From Sphaerosporella brunnea (lineage: Eukaryota; Ascomycota; Pezizomycetes; Pezizales; Pyronemataceae), in NCBI GenBank assembly GCA_008704415.1, contig VXIS01000149.1, forward strand, positions 43,842-107,841: 64,000 nt of DNA, in the 5' to 3' direction. Both the position numbers and the translations under genes were made by a program. Numbering within the stretch: position 1 is the first letter of the stretch; each line of letters begins with the position of its first letter. This document shows, one piece after another, positions 21,238 to 34,000 of the stretch. Below the pieces are notes generated by a model. The model made no database searches and had not been told where the DNA came from. It worked only from the letters and a program-made list of their open reading frames with translations.

Positions 21238-23105
21238 ACAGTCTTCTCGGTAGTGATAAAGAACTGACTCCCGTTCGTATTTGGCCCGTAGTTGGCGCTG
21301 CTGAGTGTGTACGGCTTATCGTGCTTGAGCGAGCTGAACTCATCCTCGAACTCGCCGCCCCAGATGCTCTCGCCGCCGGTACCGTCTCCTAACGGGTCTC
21401 CGCCCTGGATCATGAACTTCTTGATGACACGGTGGAAGATGGTGCCGTTGTAGTATCCGTTTCTAGCGTGCGTGACAAAGTTCTCGACGGTCTTTGGTGC
21501 CGCCTCGGGGAACAGCCGCAAGTGGATATCGCCCATGGTAGTGTGCAGGATTGCCGCCGCACCGGTGTCACCCGGGCGACGCTGCTGGGGCTTAGATCCG
21601 CCAGCCGCAGCCGCACCGTCTTTCAGCGGCTTCTCGTTGTAGATGTCGCGCTCAGACTTGGACGCCGAAGCGTCGTTGGTGAACATGTAAAAGCGCTGCT
21701 TGTCAGCGGCGGTGCAGATGATCATAGGATCGCGGGCCTGTGCCTCTTCAAGAAGCGGATTTGAAGACGCCGCCATTTCCACTGTCATCATGCCCCTCTT
21801 TGCCGGCGCGCCTTGGTACACGGCTAGGTGCATGGGCCGGATGTTTTCGTCTTTGCCGAGCGCGCGGACGAGCTTGTTGGAAGACGTGTTCAGGATTTTA
21901 ATGCCGGAAAACGTGCCAAAGATGATATAGTTGCCCGTCTCGTCGAAGATTATGTTGGCTTTCTGCAGCGCCGCCTGGTCCAGGGATGTCTCCAACGCCA
22001 TGCGGCGGCCGAATTCGATGTCCGGCAGCTTTGTGGAAGGTGAAGAGGCTTGCTGGAGCGTGGTTAACGTTTCGGTGGACTCGTCGTACGTGCGGGAGAG
22101 CTTTGCGGAGGGGAAGTCAAAGACACGGATCTGTCTGTCCGGGTAGGAGAAGGTTACAAACGTCTCTCCAGTGGGAGATATGGTGAGGGATGTAGGCACT
22201 GATTTGGACTTTTTGAACTCGAAAAGGCCCGTGCCGGACTTGTACTCGAATACGGTATCGGGCTTCTCGAAGCCCATCTCTGGCCGTGGTGACCAGTATT
22301 CTACCATGCCACTCTCGTCGCATGATATCACGCAGTTGTACTTGTCATTGAAAGACATGATGTGGATTATGCTGCGGTGGAGGTTGGGAATCGTGTGTAT
22401 GGGCTTGGGGTTCACGCCTCGGCCGTCATAGATAGAGATTACGGGATTGAGAGTATCGGTCACGGCCAGCAATGGGAGTGGTGCGCCACGGCGATGCACC
22501 CAGCATATTGCGCGAGGGGGATGTTCGAGAGTCAAGGTCGCCAACAGGTCTATCAACCATTCAGCAATGATTCTCCAGCGGCCGATTCAGGAGATCCTAC
22601 CAAACGTAACGACGTCAAAAACAACCACCTTCCCATCCACGCCAGCGCTGGCAAAGCTCCTCCCATCACTGCTAGCACTAACACCCACGATTTCCCCCTG
22701 GTGCGCGCGGAACATCTTCACAAACTCAACCCCCTCCGGCTGCTTCTTCCAGAACTTAACCACGCCATCCGCACTAGTTGTGATCAAAAAGTCCGTCTGC
22801 TGCGTCATCGTCACGAACGCGACGTTGTCGCGGTGCATCAGCGACTTGCTGTAACGCGGTGCTGTGGGAAGCGCAGCGAGATACTGCTTCTCCAGCCCCT
22901 GCGGGAGGATCCGGCGCTTCTTCTTCTTGCGTGCGGCGCTAGGTGCTGGCGCGGGCGCGGGCCCGAAGTCATCATCGTCGGAGGAGGAGCTGTCGTCGGG
23001 AGTGTCCTGCGCGAGTACGCGGTTTTCGATCGTAGAAGACTCGATATGTGGGCGCTTGGTGCCGCGCTCTTCGCTGGACATGGCTGCTGCTTCGCTGTCG
23101 GACAT
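21019..23105 (-). CDS. WD40-repeat cyclophilin, PPWD1 type (peptidyl-prolyl isomerase)
   Basis: Three exons (22601-23105, 21240-22549, 21019-21156; introns 51 and 83 nt) give 650 aa, close to the usual PPWD1 length of about 646. After an acidic/basic N-terminus comes the beta-propeller: [47 protein letters not shown], and further blades to about residue 420. The C-terminal domain is a cyclophilin: [26 protein letters not shown] and, after the last intron, [10 protein letters not shown]. The catalytic Arg (FHRV) and the cyclosporin-site Trp are both present. Members associate with the spliceosome. Intron 2 contains an uninterrupted T run of about 28 nt in the sense strand (poly(A) at 21207-21234 on plus). 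Confidence 0.93.
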
Positions 23106-25076
23106 TGCGTTGGAATATGTATGTGCTTGGTGGTTGAGCTTTGGTGCTAACGTGTATGAAACCCGCGTGTTCACGTGATAATGTAAATTACCCTGAAGTC
23201 GGCCATGACAGGGATAGTCGCGGGACATCGCCCCTCAAAATCATCAGGAAACCAGTCTTGCATGCAGCGCATCTCACTAATATTCCTCGGCGTCATACCC
23301 CCAACACCCCCCCGGGGTTTCCTGCTGGAAAGGTGCATTGCCAGTGCCCAGTGAAGCAGCCTACCATCGAGGATGGTTGGGTGCTGAGGCACAGGAGGGG
23401 AATTATGTAAGCCCTCACAGCCTCAGCCTTTCACGTCACTATGGGACAACAATGACTCACTTCTACAAAGCCACACCATTTAGCTACAGGAAAGCATGAA
23501 GGGAGTGGAAAACGTACCTGTACCGGTATTTCAGGAGCCTTGGAGCCCGGGGAGGTGCAGCAGCAGACTTTGATTTGCGAGGAGTAGCCACCACTCTGAG
23601 GCCCGGGCCCAGGGTTTGGGTATTCTCTTACATTTTGCCGCACCAACACAGCTCATAGCAGAGTGGGGTGCACCGAGGGCGAGACAGGCAGCACCGCTTG
23701 CTGGGGCTGGGCCGCTGGTAGCAAAGTAAGTCCATCGGAGGCTGGTCGCAGCACTGCGGCGGCGACCGTGGCGGCCATTGCCAAAGATTGCCGCACTGAG
23801 GCGGTCTTTATGCCCGCCCCCGTGTCTCGTTAGCAACTATTCACCAAGACCGCTTGACCAAGCGATGGAAATGCACTTTTGGAACAGAAAACACTCGGGT
23901 GGTCCACCGGGTATGTGTGTCAACCTCAGGCTGCTCCCAATCTGAAATAAATAGCCCTCATATGAACCCCCAGCACACACAGGTACTGTGCGATGCCTCC
24001 CATTCCAAGTGAGTAGGAGTTCTCTACTTCCGGCGTCTCTGTGGTTGTGCTGTCCCAGCCTGTTCAGCCTTCCCTGCAGTCGCCGCAGTGATACCACAGG
24101 CTGCAGCCTCAAGAAAGCAAAAGGAAAACCCGAAAGCATCCAGCATAACCAAAGGACCCAAGGCAGACCTAAATTCACCGCTAGATGCGACCGCACCTGC
24201 TCTCAAGGTTGCCAAAATGCTCGGGCAGGCACGACCCGTGATGATCACTCCCACCCCTCATACTACCAGCAGTTCTCGCAGTCTTAGGCTGTAAGCTCTG
24301 CGGCATTGCTCATAGGTATTGTAGAAGCCTTGAACCCTTCTAGTTCTATGTCGGTGCGTGGTGACGTGAAAGCGTGGGGATAACGAGAGTGGCGGGTATG
24401 CTGAGAATCAGACCGCCAATGCCGCTAATCATTTTCCTTCCACTACCCCTCAGCATTCAATTCTCTCTCCTACACTGAGCACGCCCGCTTTCCCTCGTCC
24501 TAGATCGTCCAACCGGGCCCTAGCAATCCATATTTACTGCAGGAGTCCCTGGGGGGTGTACTGAGTAGGGATCCGGACTTTGAAGAGTATTAGCAAGGTT
24601 TCCCCTCATAAAAGCCCGGTTTCTCTTAATTTCGCTGGTTGGATCACATCTTGATCACCTAATCTTGCTCGCTTTGGAGTTTGGGCACAATGGGATCGTT
24701 GGTTGTTGAGTTCTAAGCGAACTTGCGACTGTCATGGCCGACTACCGGACTCTTGACATGGAAAAGTTTCACTCCTATGGAAAGGGGTCTCGAGGGCTTG
24801 TGAGATATGGCTAGCAATATGCAGTATTCCGTGAATCAGACAGGCGTGGTTTGCACAACTTACATATGTTTCCGAGTGAGCGTCTGTGACCACACCCTCG
24901 AGCACAATACATTCCCTGCGACCATGATATGAAATGTCGATGTTGATCATAGAACCACTTCAGTTTTCTTTCCTTCAAGTAGCTAGTGGGGAAAAAAACA
25001 CTGGCTATTGCAATATTGCTAATACCACGTACACATCCATTCAGTTTCAACCCCGACACTCAAAAGATCACGATAG
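23106..25076. other. spacer, at most one weak small gene
   Basis: This is the promoter of the WD40-cyclophilin gene and the 3' flank of TERT. A weak plus-strand candidate starts ATGCCTCCCATTCCAA at about 23993, followed by GTGAGT. An open Ala/Lys/Ser-rich frame at 24100-24293 could be its second exon, but it matches no family I know and is not called. Confidence 0.5.
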
Positions 25077-28000
25077 CTAATACCTCATCCCGCGAAACTC
25101 CTCCCACCCGCAGCCCCTCAATTTTGCCGGTCTTCTCCCCTCCTTCCTCTCCACATGGCCTAGCCAAGCCAACAGTGGTCTATACGCACTCTGTTTCCTG
25201 GCCAGCACTCTCCTCAGGGCTCTCGCGCCGATCCAAACCACCTCCTTCCTGGATACGCCCTCTTTCCTGAGCACATCACTAGCAGTGCTCAACAGTTCCT
25301 GGACAGCCCTCCTCAAAAGGGCGTCAGCAACGTACCTGCGCCTCCTTGTCATAGTTCTCACATAGCGATGCAGTTTCATTCCGCACTCTACAAAAGCGGC
25401 CTGCAGATTCCTAACCACTGTAGAAACTCCATTAAGACTGGTCGAGAAATATAAGCGTTTTGCATGGATCTTGAAGCTGTCCGAGACTTTCTTGCGGAGC
25501 GTATCACCCGGGCGACAGTGTGTGGACACCGTGAGTGTGTCGGCAATGTTGAGTCTTCCGTTGCGTTCCCAGTCTTTGCCGACTTCCAAGGTTTTGGTGT
25601 CAATTACGGTGCCGCAGTAAGGGAACTCGCGAGTTCCCACCAGCCGCGGGATTTTGCGGCCGTGGACAGTGGTTTCGAAATTGACGAGGCTTTTGTCCGG
25701 GTTAACGGTGGCACCATACTCCGGGTTTCCGGCATGCATGATGTTCAAAAACCTGGTGGCCTTATCTCTGGAGAGGGTGACGAGTAAGAAATCATCGATG
25801 AGTCTGAGCATGAGGGAGTCTCCGTCTGTAAAGAGAAACGCCAGCTTTTCCCTCTCGAGCTCGGCGTAAAAGAAGTTGCAAAGAATGCTGGAAAGAACAG
25901 AGCCTTGTGGGATCCCGACTTTTTGCTTGTAATACTTCTTTCCAAATTTGACTGTGTTCTCGCGGACATGCATCTCTAGGAGGTCCAAGAGCTGCTCCGT
26001 CTCCCACGGCCTGGCGATTACGTCATCGACAAGTACCGTGCTGCGCTTAAACCGCCGCCCCCGCTCGTTGAGCTGTGCTATGAGCGCGCTGAAGTCCTCG
26101 AGCTCATCCCCAGGCATGGCCTCCGCCGCGAATTTCCTGTATGGCCTCGGAGCGCCTAGGGCTGGAGGGGTGACTTCGACGAACTTGGCGATGCGGTAAT
26201 CATCCTCGACAAGGACGCGGCGGATCAGCTGAAGCAGTGCAGACTGCGGGATGGTATCGAAACATGCTTGTACGTCTACTTTGGCGAAGTAGAGGCGGCG
26301 GCTTGTCATGCCTTTCGCTGCCAGATGGGCTTTGAAGGTGGAGAGGCGAGGGTACATGTCTTCAACAGAAAACATGGAGGCACCTAGCTGCGATGGATTT
26401 CGGGACTGGATTGGAACATTTGTGCTTAGTTTGTGGATCATACCCGCAACTATGATGATTGAAAGACATGGGTATCTTACCTTTTCAAACACCAGGACAC
26501 TGTAAACCGGCGCTATGGCAGTGTTGACACTCGGTGTCAATCTGCGCTTCCCGTTTTCCTGCAATCGGACATGTGTCAGTTATCCTCTTTGATATCTCAC
26601 TAGATGGAATCACACATACCATGATCACTCCCCTCTTCCTCAGATTCATAAGCGGCCTGAAACCATTCTCCTTTGGCAGCAACCGCACTGTCGAGAATCC
26701 CATCTTGCGCTGCCTCATCCTCTGCTCTGCGAATTCCTGTTTCAACTGCTGAAACATCTTGAGCTTCAGCATGTCCAAGGCTGGCTCACTCAGTTTCTTC
26801 CAAACATCATGACGAAAGTAAAATATACGGTTTTTGTCAACGCCGGATTCGGTGATGTAGAAATTTGTACGCAACAGGGGCAAAACGAATGAATCGAAGA
26901 GCCAGTATATAAACTCTGCAAGAAGCTCTCGCCGCTTGGACTCGTCAGCTTTTGAGAGCTTTGCATCTGGCCAGATCGATGAAAGCCGCAGCCAGGCGAA
27001 ATCGGTCAGCTAGGGAAGGTGAGATTATGCACTTCTAGTGGAAGAAAAGAGCCAACCTTGAGTCCCTGAAGCACTTCATGGAGGGAGAAGCTTTCGAATC
27101 GTCGGAGTTTGATGAAGCGATCCACCATCCGGAGCACCACCTGTTTGTTCTCGCTGGAACCAAAGAAATCATTGGGGATGACTCGCTTGATCGCTGCTTT
27201 CACAAAACCGGACACTTCCCCAGCAGAGGATGCATAGTCGGTGAACCGCTCATTACTTGGAGTTACAAGCGGTATTGTAACATTTGAAACCGAGATAGAA
27301 GATGGGATTTTGGCCTGTGTTCTGAGGCCACTGCTTTCAGGATGGACTGGAGGCGTGCTCGAGCGCGGTGCATGGAGGCGAGGATGCTTATCTGGAACAC
27401 CTGGGTCGCACGCCTTGCATTATCAGCTTCCAAAGTTCGAATTTCTACACATTCGCCCATCAAAGACGCAACTTACCGAGACAGGGCAATAATGTTTGAC
27501 TAGGGCGTGGTACGGACAGTTCCGGTGCAATTTTTGCATCACCATCACTAGGGCCAGAACTGGGCCTTTCAGTCTTTTTGGCACCGGGATGTCTTTCCCA
27601 TCACGCTTCGTCTTCAATTCTTCGATTTCCGGCTCTCGGTAAGTGTAGTCTTGGAAGGGATGAGTGGTTTCTTGCTTGTTGACTACGGATGTAAACACAT
27701 TGTGGAGACCATGTTGGCGGGGAAACATGTACATCAATATGTGCCGTGCTTCCACTGCGCGATTGAGGATATCTAAGTAATTTCCATTACCTCAGCAGAT
27801 GCACTGACCGCACTTCAGATCTCGATCGAAAGGGCACATACGGAAACGTTTGAGCCCGAAGAGGATCTCCCCCCTTGCAGTGTAGGCAGGTTTAGCATAG
27901 AACCTCCGCGATTTCACGAACACGATTTCGCCATGCGTTTTCTTCACGCTTTTCTGTTCGTCCTGCTTTTCGGACTGTTTGGCAGTTTGCCGCTTGTCTG

Positions 28001-29390
28001 GAAGCGTGGCAGGATCGGCGCTCGTCTTGTTCCGGCCACCACGAACCTTGGCGGGATTATCAGGATTATCAATCTCCGGCGCGGTACGTTTCACGGGTGG
28101 CCCGTGTCCCTGGAATTTCCCTAGCGCCGTCGACGTTGCACGACCGAAGCTTTCAGGAACCACAACTTCTGTTGGGCTGTTCAGAGCATCCGATATAGGC
28201 GGTCCTAGACAAGAAGGTAAACACAACTGTTAGTTGGTGCGAGCGTAGGGCTGTCGACCGGCAATCGTCGGTCAAGAAGCTCACAATCTTCACGCAAAGG
28301 AACAACGGCTTGGTCGTGTGCTCTAAGCCACGTTCAATTTGATCTGCATGCATGCATACATACGCTCGGTTGGTTTTTAACCCGTCAAGGCGTGCGATAA
28401 AAAAGAAAAATCCCGTGAAAATTTCACGGACGACAGGGAAATGCTTGGTGCTATCCGGAGCCGGAATTTTAAAGCGAGAAAAAAAAGTTTGCCGGTGAAA
28501 AGGCGCAGCAAAGAAGAAGAAAGCAAGCAAATGGGATGCTCACCTGACAATTGATAATACATCCTCTTGTCCTGTTCTTCTCCAACTCGCATGAAGATGC
28601 TGGTGTCTAGCAGTAGCTTGAACATCGATCCCTCCCCGATCACACGCAGCAGTCGTTCCCAAAGGTGCGATTTCAAGGCGTTGACATGACTATTGGGGTA
28701 TTTGTTGACCACTTGAAACCCAAGAGGACCAGCCTGGCCCCCCTTCAGGCTTTCCCGATTTTGAGTATGAACCATGTAGTATCCCAGGCCGAGTATATTG
28801 TTCGGCTTCCCGGGAAATATGGCATCCCTCGATCCCCGTGAGGCCCTCACCGAGCGCGCAAATAGAATCGACAAGGCGAGGTCAACAACCTGAAGATTTT
28901 GTCAGCATATTCAACTCACATAGCTGATGTTGACACCGGAGCGTGCGGCCTGGGCCGAAACATAGCATACTTCCGATTGCGGGCCGCCGGGTGCCGACTG
29001 GTCGCTGCCAGTCGAACGTTGGGTTGCATCTGCAATCTCTCTATTGACGTCGTGCTGTTCGCCGTTGTCCCGCGGGAGAGCCACTATCGCAGAATCCAAA
29101 AGAGCGCATAGCTCTTTGTCGGAGGAGGCATCGACAGCCTTCAGTTTTTTCAGCAGGCGCAATCCGTGCGGCAGAGCAGAGACAGTCTCCGCGAGGTATT
29201 CCCTCAAAGTGAAGAGCTTCGGAAAGTGTAGCGAAAGGACTGGATGCTCGAAAGAGCGCTGTCCACGTTCTTTGGCACTTTCCGCGCAATTCGAGTTCAA
29301 GCATACGCGTTTGCTTGGGTTATCCGCACCGACATTATTTGAGTATGAATTGGCGTTTGCAGGGTTCTGTCTTTTCCTTTTGCCTCCCAT
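25077..29390 (-). CDS. TERT: telomerase reverse transcriptase catalytic subunit
   Basis: Eight exons on the minus strand give 1203 aa: 28920-29390, 28544-28889, 27842-28204, 27477-27772, 27057-27413, 26620-27009, 26481-26558 and 25077-26387. Introns are 30, 339, 69, 63, 47, 61 and 93 nt. The N-terminal TEN-like region includes LLLDTSIFMRV and YYQLSG. The RNA-binding region includes RRFYAKPAYTARGEI, MFPRQHGLHNVF (CP/QFP area) and FSLHEVLQGLKLTDF, and motif T is around FYITESG and WKKL. The RT motifs are: 1/2 MGFSTVRLLPKENGFRPLMNL; A FAKVDVQACFDTIP (Asp about 805); B' KVGIPQGSVLSSIL; C RLIDDFLLV (Asp 965/966). All three catalytic aspartates are present. It maintains chromosome ends together with the telomerase RNA. 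Confidence 0.95.
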
Positions 29391-31012
29391 GAGGGGGAAC
29401 GGAGATTGAAGAAGTACGGAGCGATGCGGTGGAACAGCGACTTGGAAAAGATTTGTCGACTCAACAACGACGGGGGCATGCAGTTTGGTAAGGTTGGTCC
29501 GTCGTATGTATGTAGAGGGTTGCATGAGGGAAGCAAGCAGGATGCGCGTTTTGCCCATCACGCGCAACTCGCAGCGGCACTCAAGGATGTAGCTATCCTA
29601 TCCTATTCATAGCCGCTGTCCTGCGCGATAACCAATCGAGCATCGAGGGTCCCCGTCTCCTTGCTGCCTCCGCGACACAAGCAAATTATATATTATTCTG
29701 ACCTCCAATGTGGGTGGGGGCGGGGGGAGCAGCTTGTCACGGCGCATCAGATGCATTCTTGCGTGGGGCGTGCATAGCAACGATACTGGCCGAGTTGTGC
29801 GGGCAGGGCAGAGGGGCAGGGCATGATCTTCATGATCTTCGTGATCTTCATCACCAATCACCATCATCTGCGTCTTCGCTACATAGACATCGCACGCTGC
29901 GGCTGCATATCGTTACGCTCCTTCCCTTCCCTTTCCGTGTCCGTGCTTGCGCTGCTGATATCATCCCCTCTGCGCTGCTACAAACATCACCAATTGCCCT
30001 CTCACTGCTAGCACTCCTCCCCGTGCCGCCTCCCCTGTTCCCCGGACACATAATAAGTACCGAAGTGCTCCACGTACGTATCCATGTGTCTTCACTTTCG
30101 CGATCTCCCAGCCAGCGGCTGACAGCCGCCGCCGCAGCGTGCAACGTCGGTTAGGCTAAAGCTGGCAACACACCGTCCAAGCAATTAATTTAATCAGCGC
30201 TCTGCTCCATCCATCTCGCCTTCAAGTCGTTCTTCTTCTCCTTCCTTTCCTTCTCCTCCTTCGATTGCGAGCGAGATCGAGCCGAGAGCGGCACCCAGCG
30301 GCGAGGAACCAAACTGCGGGACGCCAAAAATACCACGGAAACGCTTTGGTGCTAGTTGATCTTCTTAGCGTGCGCTTCGAGCCCGCCCCCCTCTCTGCCC
30401 AGCGTCCCCACGCTCGAACTCTCGCTCGCTCCCTTCAACCACCGATCCGTCCCAACCGCACAAACACACGGTCTCCGAAATCAGAACGTCCCCCCCATCC
30501 TCCTCCCACCCCCCCCCCCCCGGTACTCTTCAGCTACTTGTACCCTATCCTGCGATCCTCCCCCGCCGCATCGATATCAGCACCTGCTATCACCGAATAC
30601 TGAGGTCGAATCTATCCCTCGTGTTTGCCCCCCCCCCCCCCCCAAAACCCAACCCAACATCCCTCATCGACTTGGCGGAAGCGAAGATTCTATTTCCTGT
30701 AAATCGCTCGCCCTCTGGTGCTCTTCCGCGAAGAAGTACGTGTAGAGTGCGCAATATCTCCCCTCCGAGCTTCCTCTACACCGCTGCTGCATCGGTCTTG
30801 CGTGCTTATATCTGACATCGTGGCATCTCTTCAGTTCTCAATCACGGAGCGGTCAACATCGGTAGCAACTTTTGGTCGACGTGATAACCCAGTACTGCTT
30901 TCCTGTCTTCACTTCCCTCTGGCCCCGTACACTGTCACAGTGTAGGGTGCCGCTGCATCTGAAGTGACGCCCGAAACTTCATCACGATACCCCCACATGT
31001 TCTACTGCAATA
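29391..31012. other. divergent promoter region of TERT and the Rho GEF
   Basis: No supported gene. The part before the GEF is strongly pyrimidine-rich, with C runs at about 30510-30522 and 30629-30643. It carries the leaders of both flanking genes. Confidence 0.55.
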
Positions 31013-34000
31013 ATGCCCACAGGCGATCCAGTCCCGAGTGTATCTGCTAGAGGGGGCCAGCCCTCCGATACCCCGTCCCAAACCCCGACGAAACCCACCC
31101 CGAAGACTGCCATCACTCCAAAATCAGCCGCAATCACGGCGAGAACCAACTATGTCTCGCCATACCGACAGCAGCCCAGGAGCGCATCCTCCCCAGTTAT
31201 AAAGCAAAATCCCGGTAATCCGAATGCTGGCAATTTCAAGAACATTGTGACTCGGTTCAACAAGCCGGAAGAAAAGGTGCCTGTGCCCACCAACCGCATA
31301 CCAGCGGACGCCGCCAACGCGGATGTCTTGAGGAGTAAAGGTTCGCAAACATGGAAGGCAAATGGAATAGACAATGGGAAAACACGCGCCGCATCGAAAC
31401 CCCGATCATCCAGCGCGGCCGCAATGCGTGGGACCAAACAGCAACCATCTAGACCGGCCTCTGCCGCAAAGGGGGCAAACTCAACTGCTGCAGGAACTCG
31501 CTCTGCTGCTGGCTCTCGACAATCGCGGCCTCGTAGACAGTCGACGTCAAGCACTGCGTCGGACATTCCCATGAACAACAGGTTGCTGCCGCCGCTGCAA
31601 ACCTCATTCTCGAGAGAAAAAGCAAGGGGGAGGGGTCACCGAAGAAGCAGGTCGATGGAAGCTCCTTCCCCGTCAGCGGCATCTATGGCGGACAACGAGA
31701 GCGATACGTCACAGTCGCAATCGGAAAGAAGACCTCTTGCCCACCGCAGAAGCCGTTCTGATTTGGGAGCTTCCGTTTCACCCGATTTTCATATCCGAAT
31801 TGACCCAGATTTGTTGAGAGGGCAGGCCCGGGATACGCCAGTTTCGCCGCATTCTGTCAAGCCAGGAGCGTCTAATGTCATGACTCCGACCAGAAACAAG
31901 CCATTGAGTTCTTCAGCACAATCTAAGAAAAAGCTCATATCACCCCCGCTGGCATCGCCCCACGGCACGAGACATCGATCACCCCAGCCCAGCAAAAGCC
32001 CGCAATTGAATGCATACATCTCGGCGCCCCCGCCCAAGTCATCGCCGAATCTTCGTTCTTCGAGAGGGCAGCGCCTGCCAGCGGTCACAAACAGCGCAAC
32101 ACATGCCAGTCGTCAGAGGCTACAGCCCGCGACCAAGGATTTGAAGGGGAAAGGAAGGGTCTCGCTGGTCGAAGAAGGCAAACGCAAGGAACAGAAAAAG
32201 AAGATTCCAGAGCTTGGCACGATCGACTTTGCTGCCAGAAGAGCTCGGATTCAGAACGCCTTCACTCAGAGTTTGAAGGAAAGCAATGAGAAAGAGCTTA
32301 CGAGCGCTGGCTCGAATTCCAGCATCAAAGAGGCTGATAGTGAAGACATGAAGGGGATGGCTCACTTGCGTATTGAGGAGGAAGATGAGGAAGAAGTCGA
32401 AGAGGGCTCGGGGGCTGGTGGAGACACTGACCTCGATCTCCTCGCCGAGCAAATCATGGCACATATCCCGGCGCCCGTTGAGCATCAAGAACCTGTGCCG
32501 AATTTGGCTCCCACTATTGAGGAAAAACGAAATCAGGTTGACATAGCTTTCGAAGAACATCATCGAGAGCAGATTTCCATTGAGCACAGCCAAGATCAGG
32601 GTGAAGAGAGCCGACATGAGGATGAGCACTACCCACTTCATCTAGAGGAGGCTCAGAAGCATGTGGAAGCACCCCAAGATATCGCACGCAGGAGTACAAT
32701 TATGCCTGGTGCCTGGAACATGGACAACGACTCAGAATATCTCACAGAAATAGTGGACTCCCCTGTGGTCGAGTGCCAGCCAGTAATTCAACCCCACCAA
32801 ACAGAACAAGCTTCAGACTTAAACGACCACCAGCACCACACCCCCGACCCCCCGGTCGTTGTGGACCAAGCACCCTCTTCCGAAGAGGACCCTCCCCCTC
32901 CCAAATCGACTCGCTTCAGTCAGTTCTTCATGCCCGATCAATACCCCTACACTGCGAAGAAAAGGTCGACATCAAGCAATCGGACATCAGCGAACGCACC
33001 AATAGCTGTCGTCGTGACTCCAGATTCGCCAAACCAACCAGCGCCCCTCCTTTCCCAGGTCTCTGACATGTTGCGAACTAACTCTGTCGCGTGGAGTACC
33101 GACTCCGAGCTGGGCGGCGATAGTCCAGGCTTAGATCTGCATGCGAGATTAAATAGCATTGCGGACCAAAGAGCAGCATCCACGCGATTTGATCCTGCTG
33201 CATCTGGGGAGCCTAAGGCCTCAACAGCTTCCCCCATGGTGTCCTCGGCAACCTCTGACGATCGATGCACTATCGGCTCCTTCTATTCCAGATACGACGA
33301 TCACGGAAACGAAATCGTTGGGAGTTATGTGGGATCCATAGCTGGAACTCCAACCGAAAGCCTTCGACGGCACCGCGATGAGCCCGATGGAGGAGATAGC
33401 ACTGGTGTGGAAGCTGGGGCTACTCAGGACATCGAGGCTTCGGAGGATGATTGCACGAGCCTCACGTCGTGCGGAGAGACACCCATTTCTGCTAACCCCC
33501 CCAACGCCGCCTACGATCTTTCTACGGAGGCTGAGGATGGCTGGACGACATTGTCTGAATTCAGCGGCCCAGACTCAGATGGGGACTCGCCAGCCATTCA
33601 AAAGCCCGAATCGCCCACTACCCCTCGACAGCTTATTGAGGAGGCTGAATCTCCTCCCCCAACACCTCCCCCAAAGGATGTACCCCCTCGTCCACCTCAA
33701 AAAGACAAACCTAAATCCGCCTCTCCTTCCAGTTCGTCGTCGCTTTACAGCGCGAACCCAGTATCGAGCTTCCGTTCAACTTTGCTGCCAGAGATTCCGA
33801 CGGATCCGGAGCCTCTCGGGCTCGCGATCCAAGCTTTGCCCGCTCATTATGACTTTAGACCATCTGCAGATCGTATGTCATCGTACAACTCGGAGCATTA
33901 TTACTCTCGGCAGAGTTTGGACCAGAGGCCCAGTTTTGAGAGCAGATCCAGCATGGATCAATTTTCTAATCGTCCAAGCTTGGACAAGTACTCACCAACG

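Noticed and set aside
22362..23150. 262-codon plus-strand ORF opposite the WD40-cyclophilin gene
   Set aside because: It shadows well-supported exons on the other strand.
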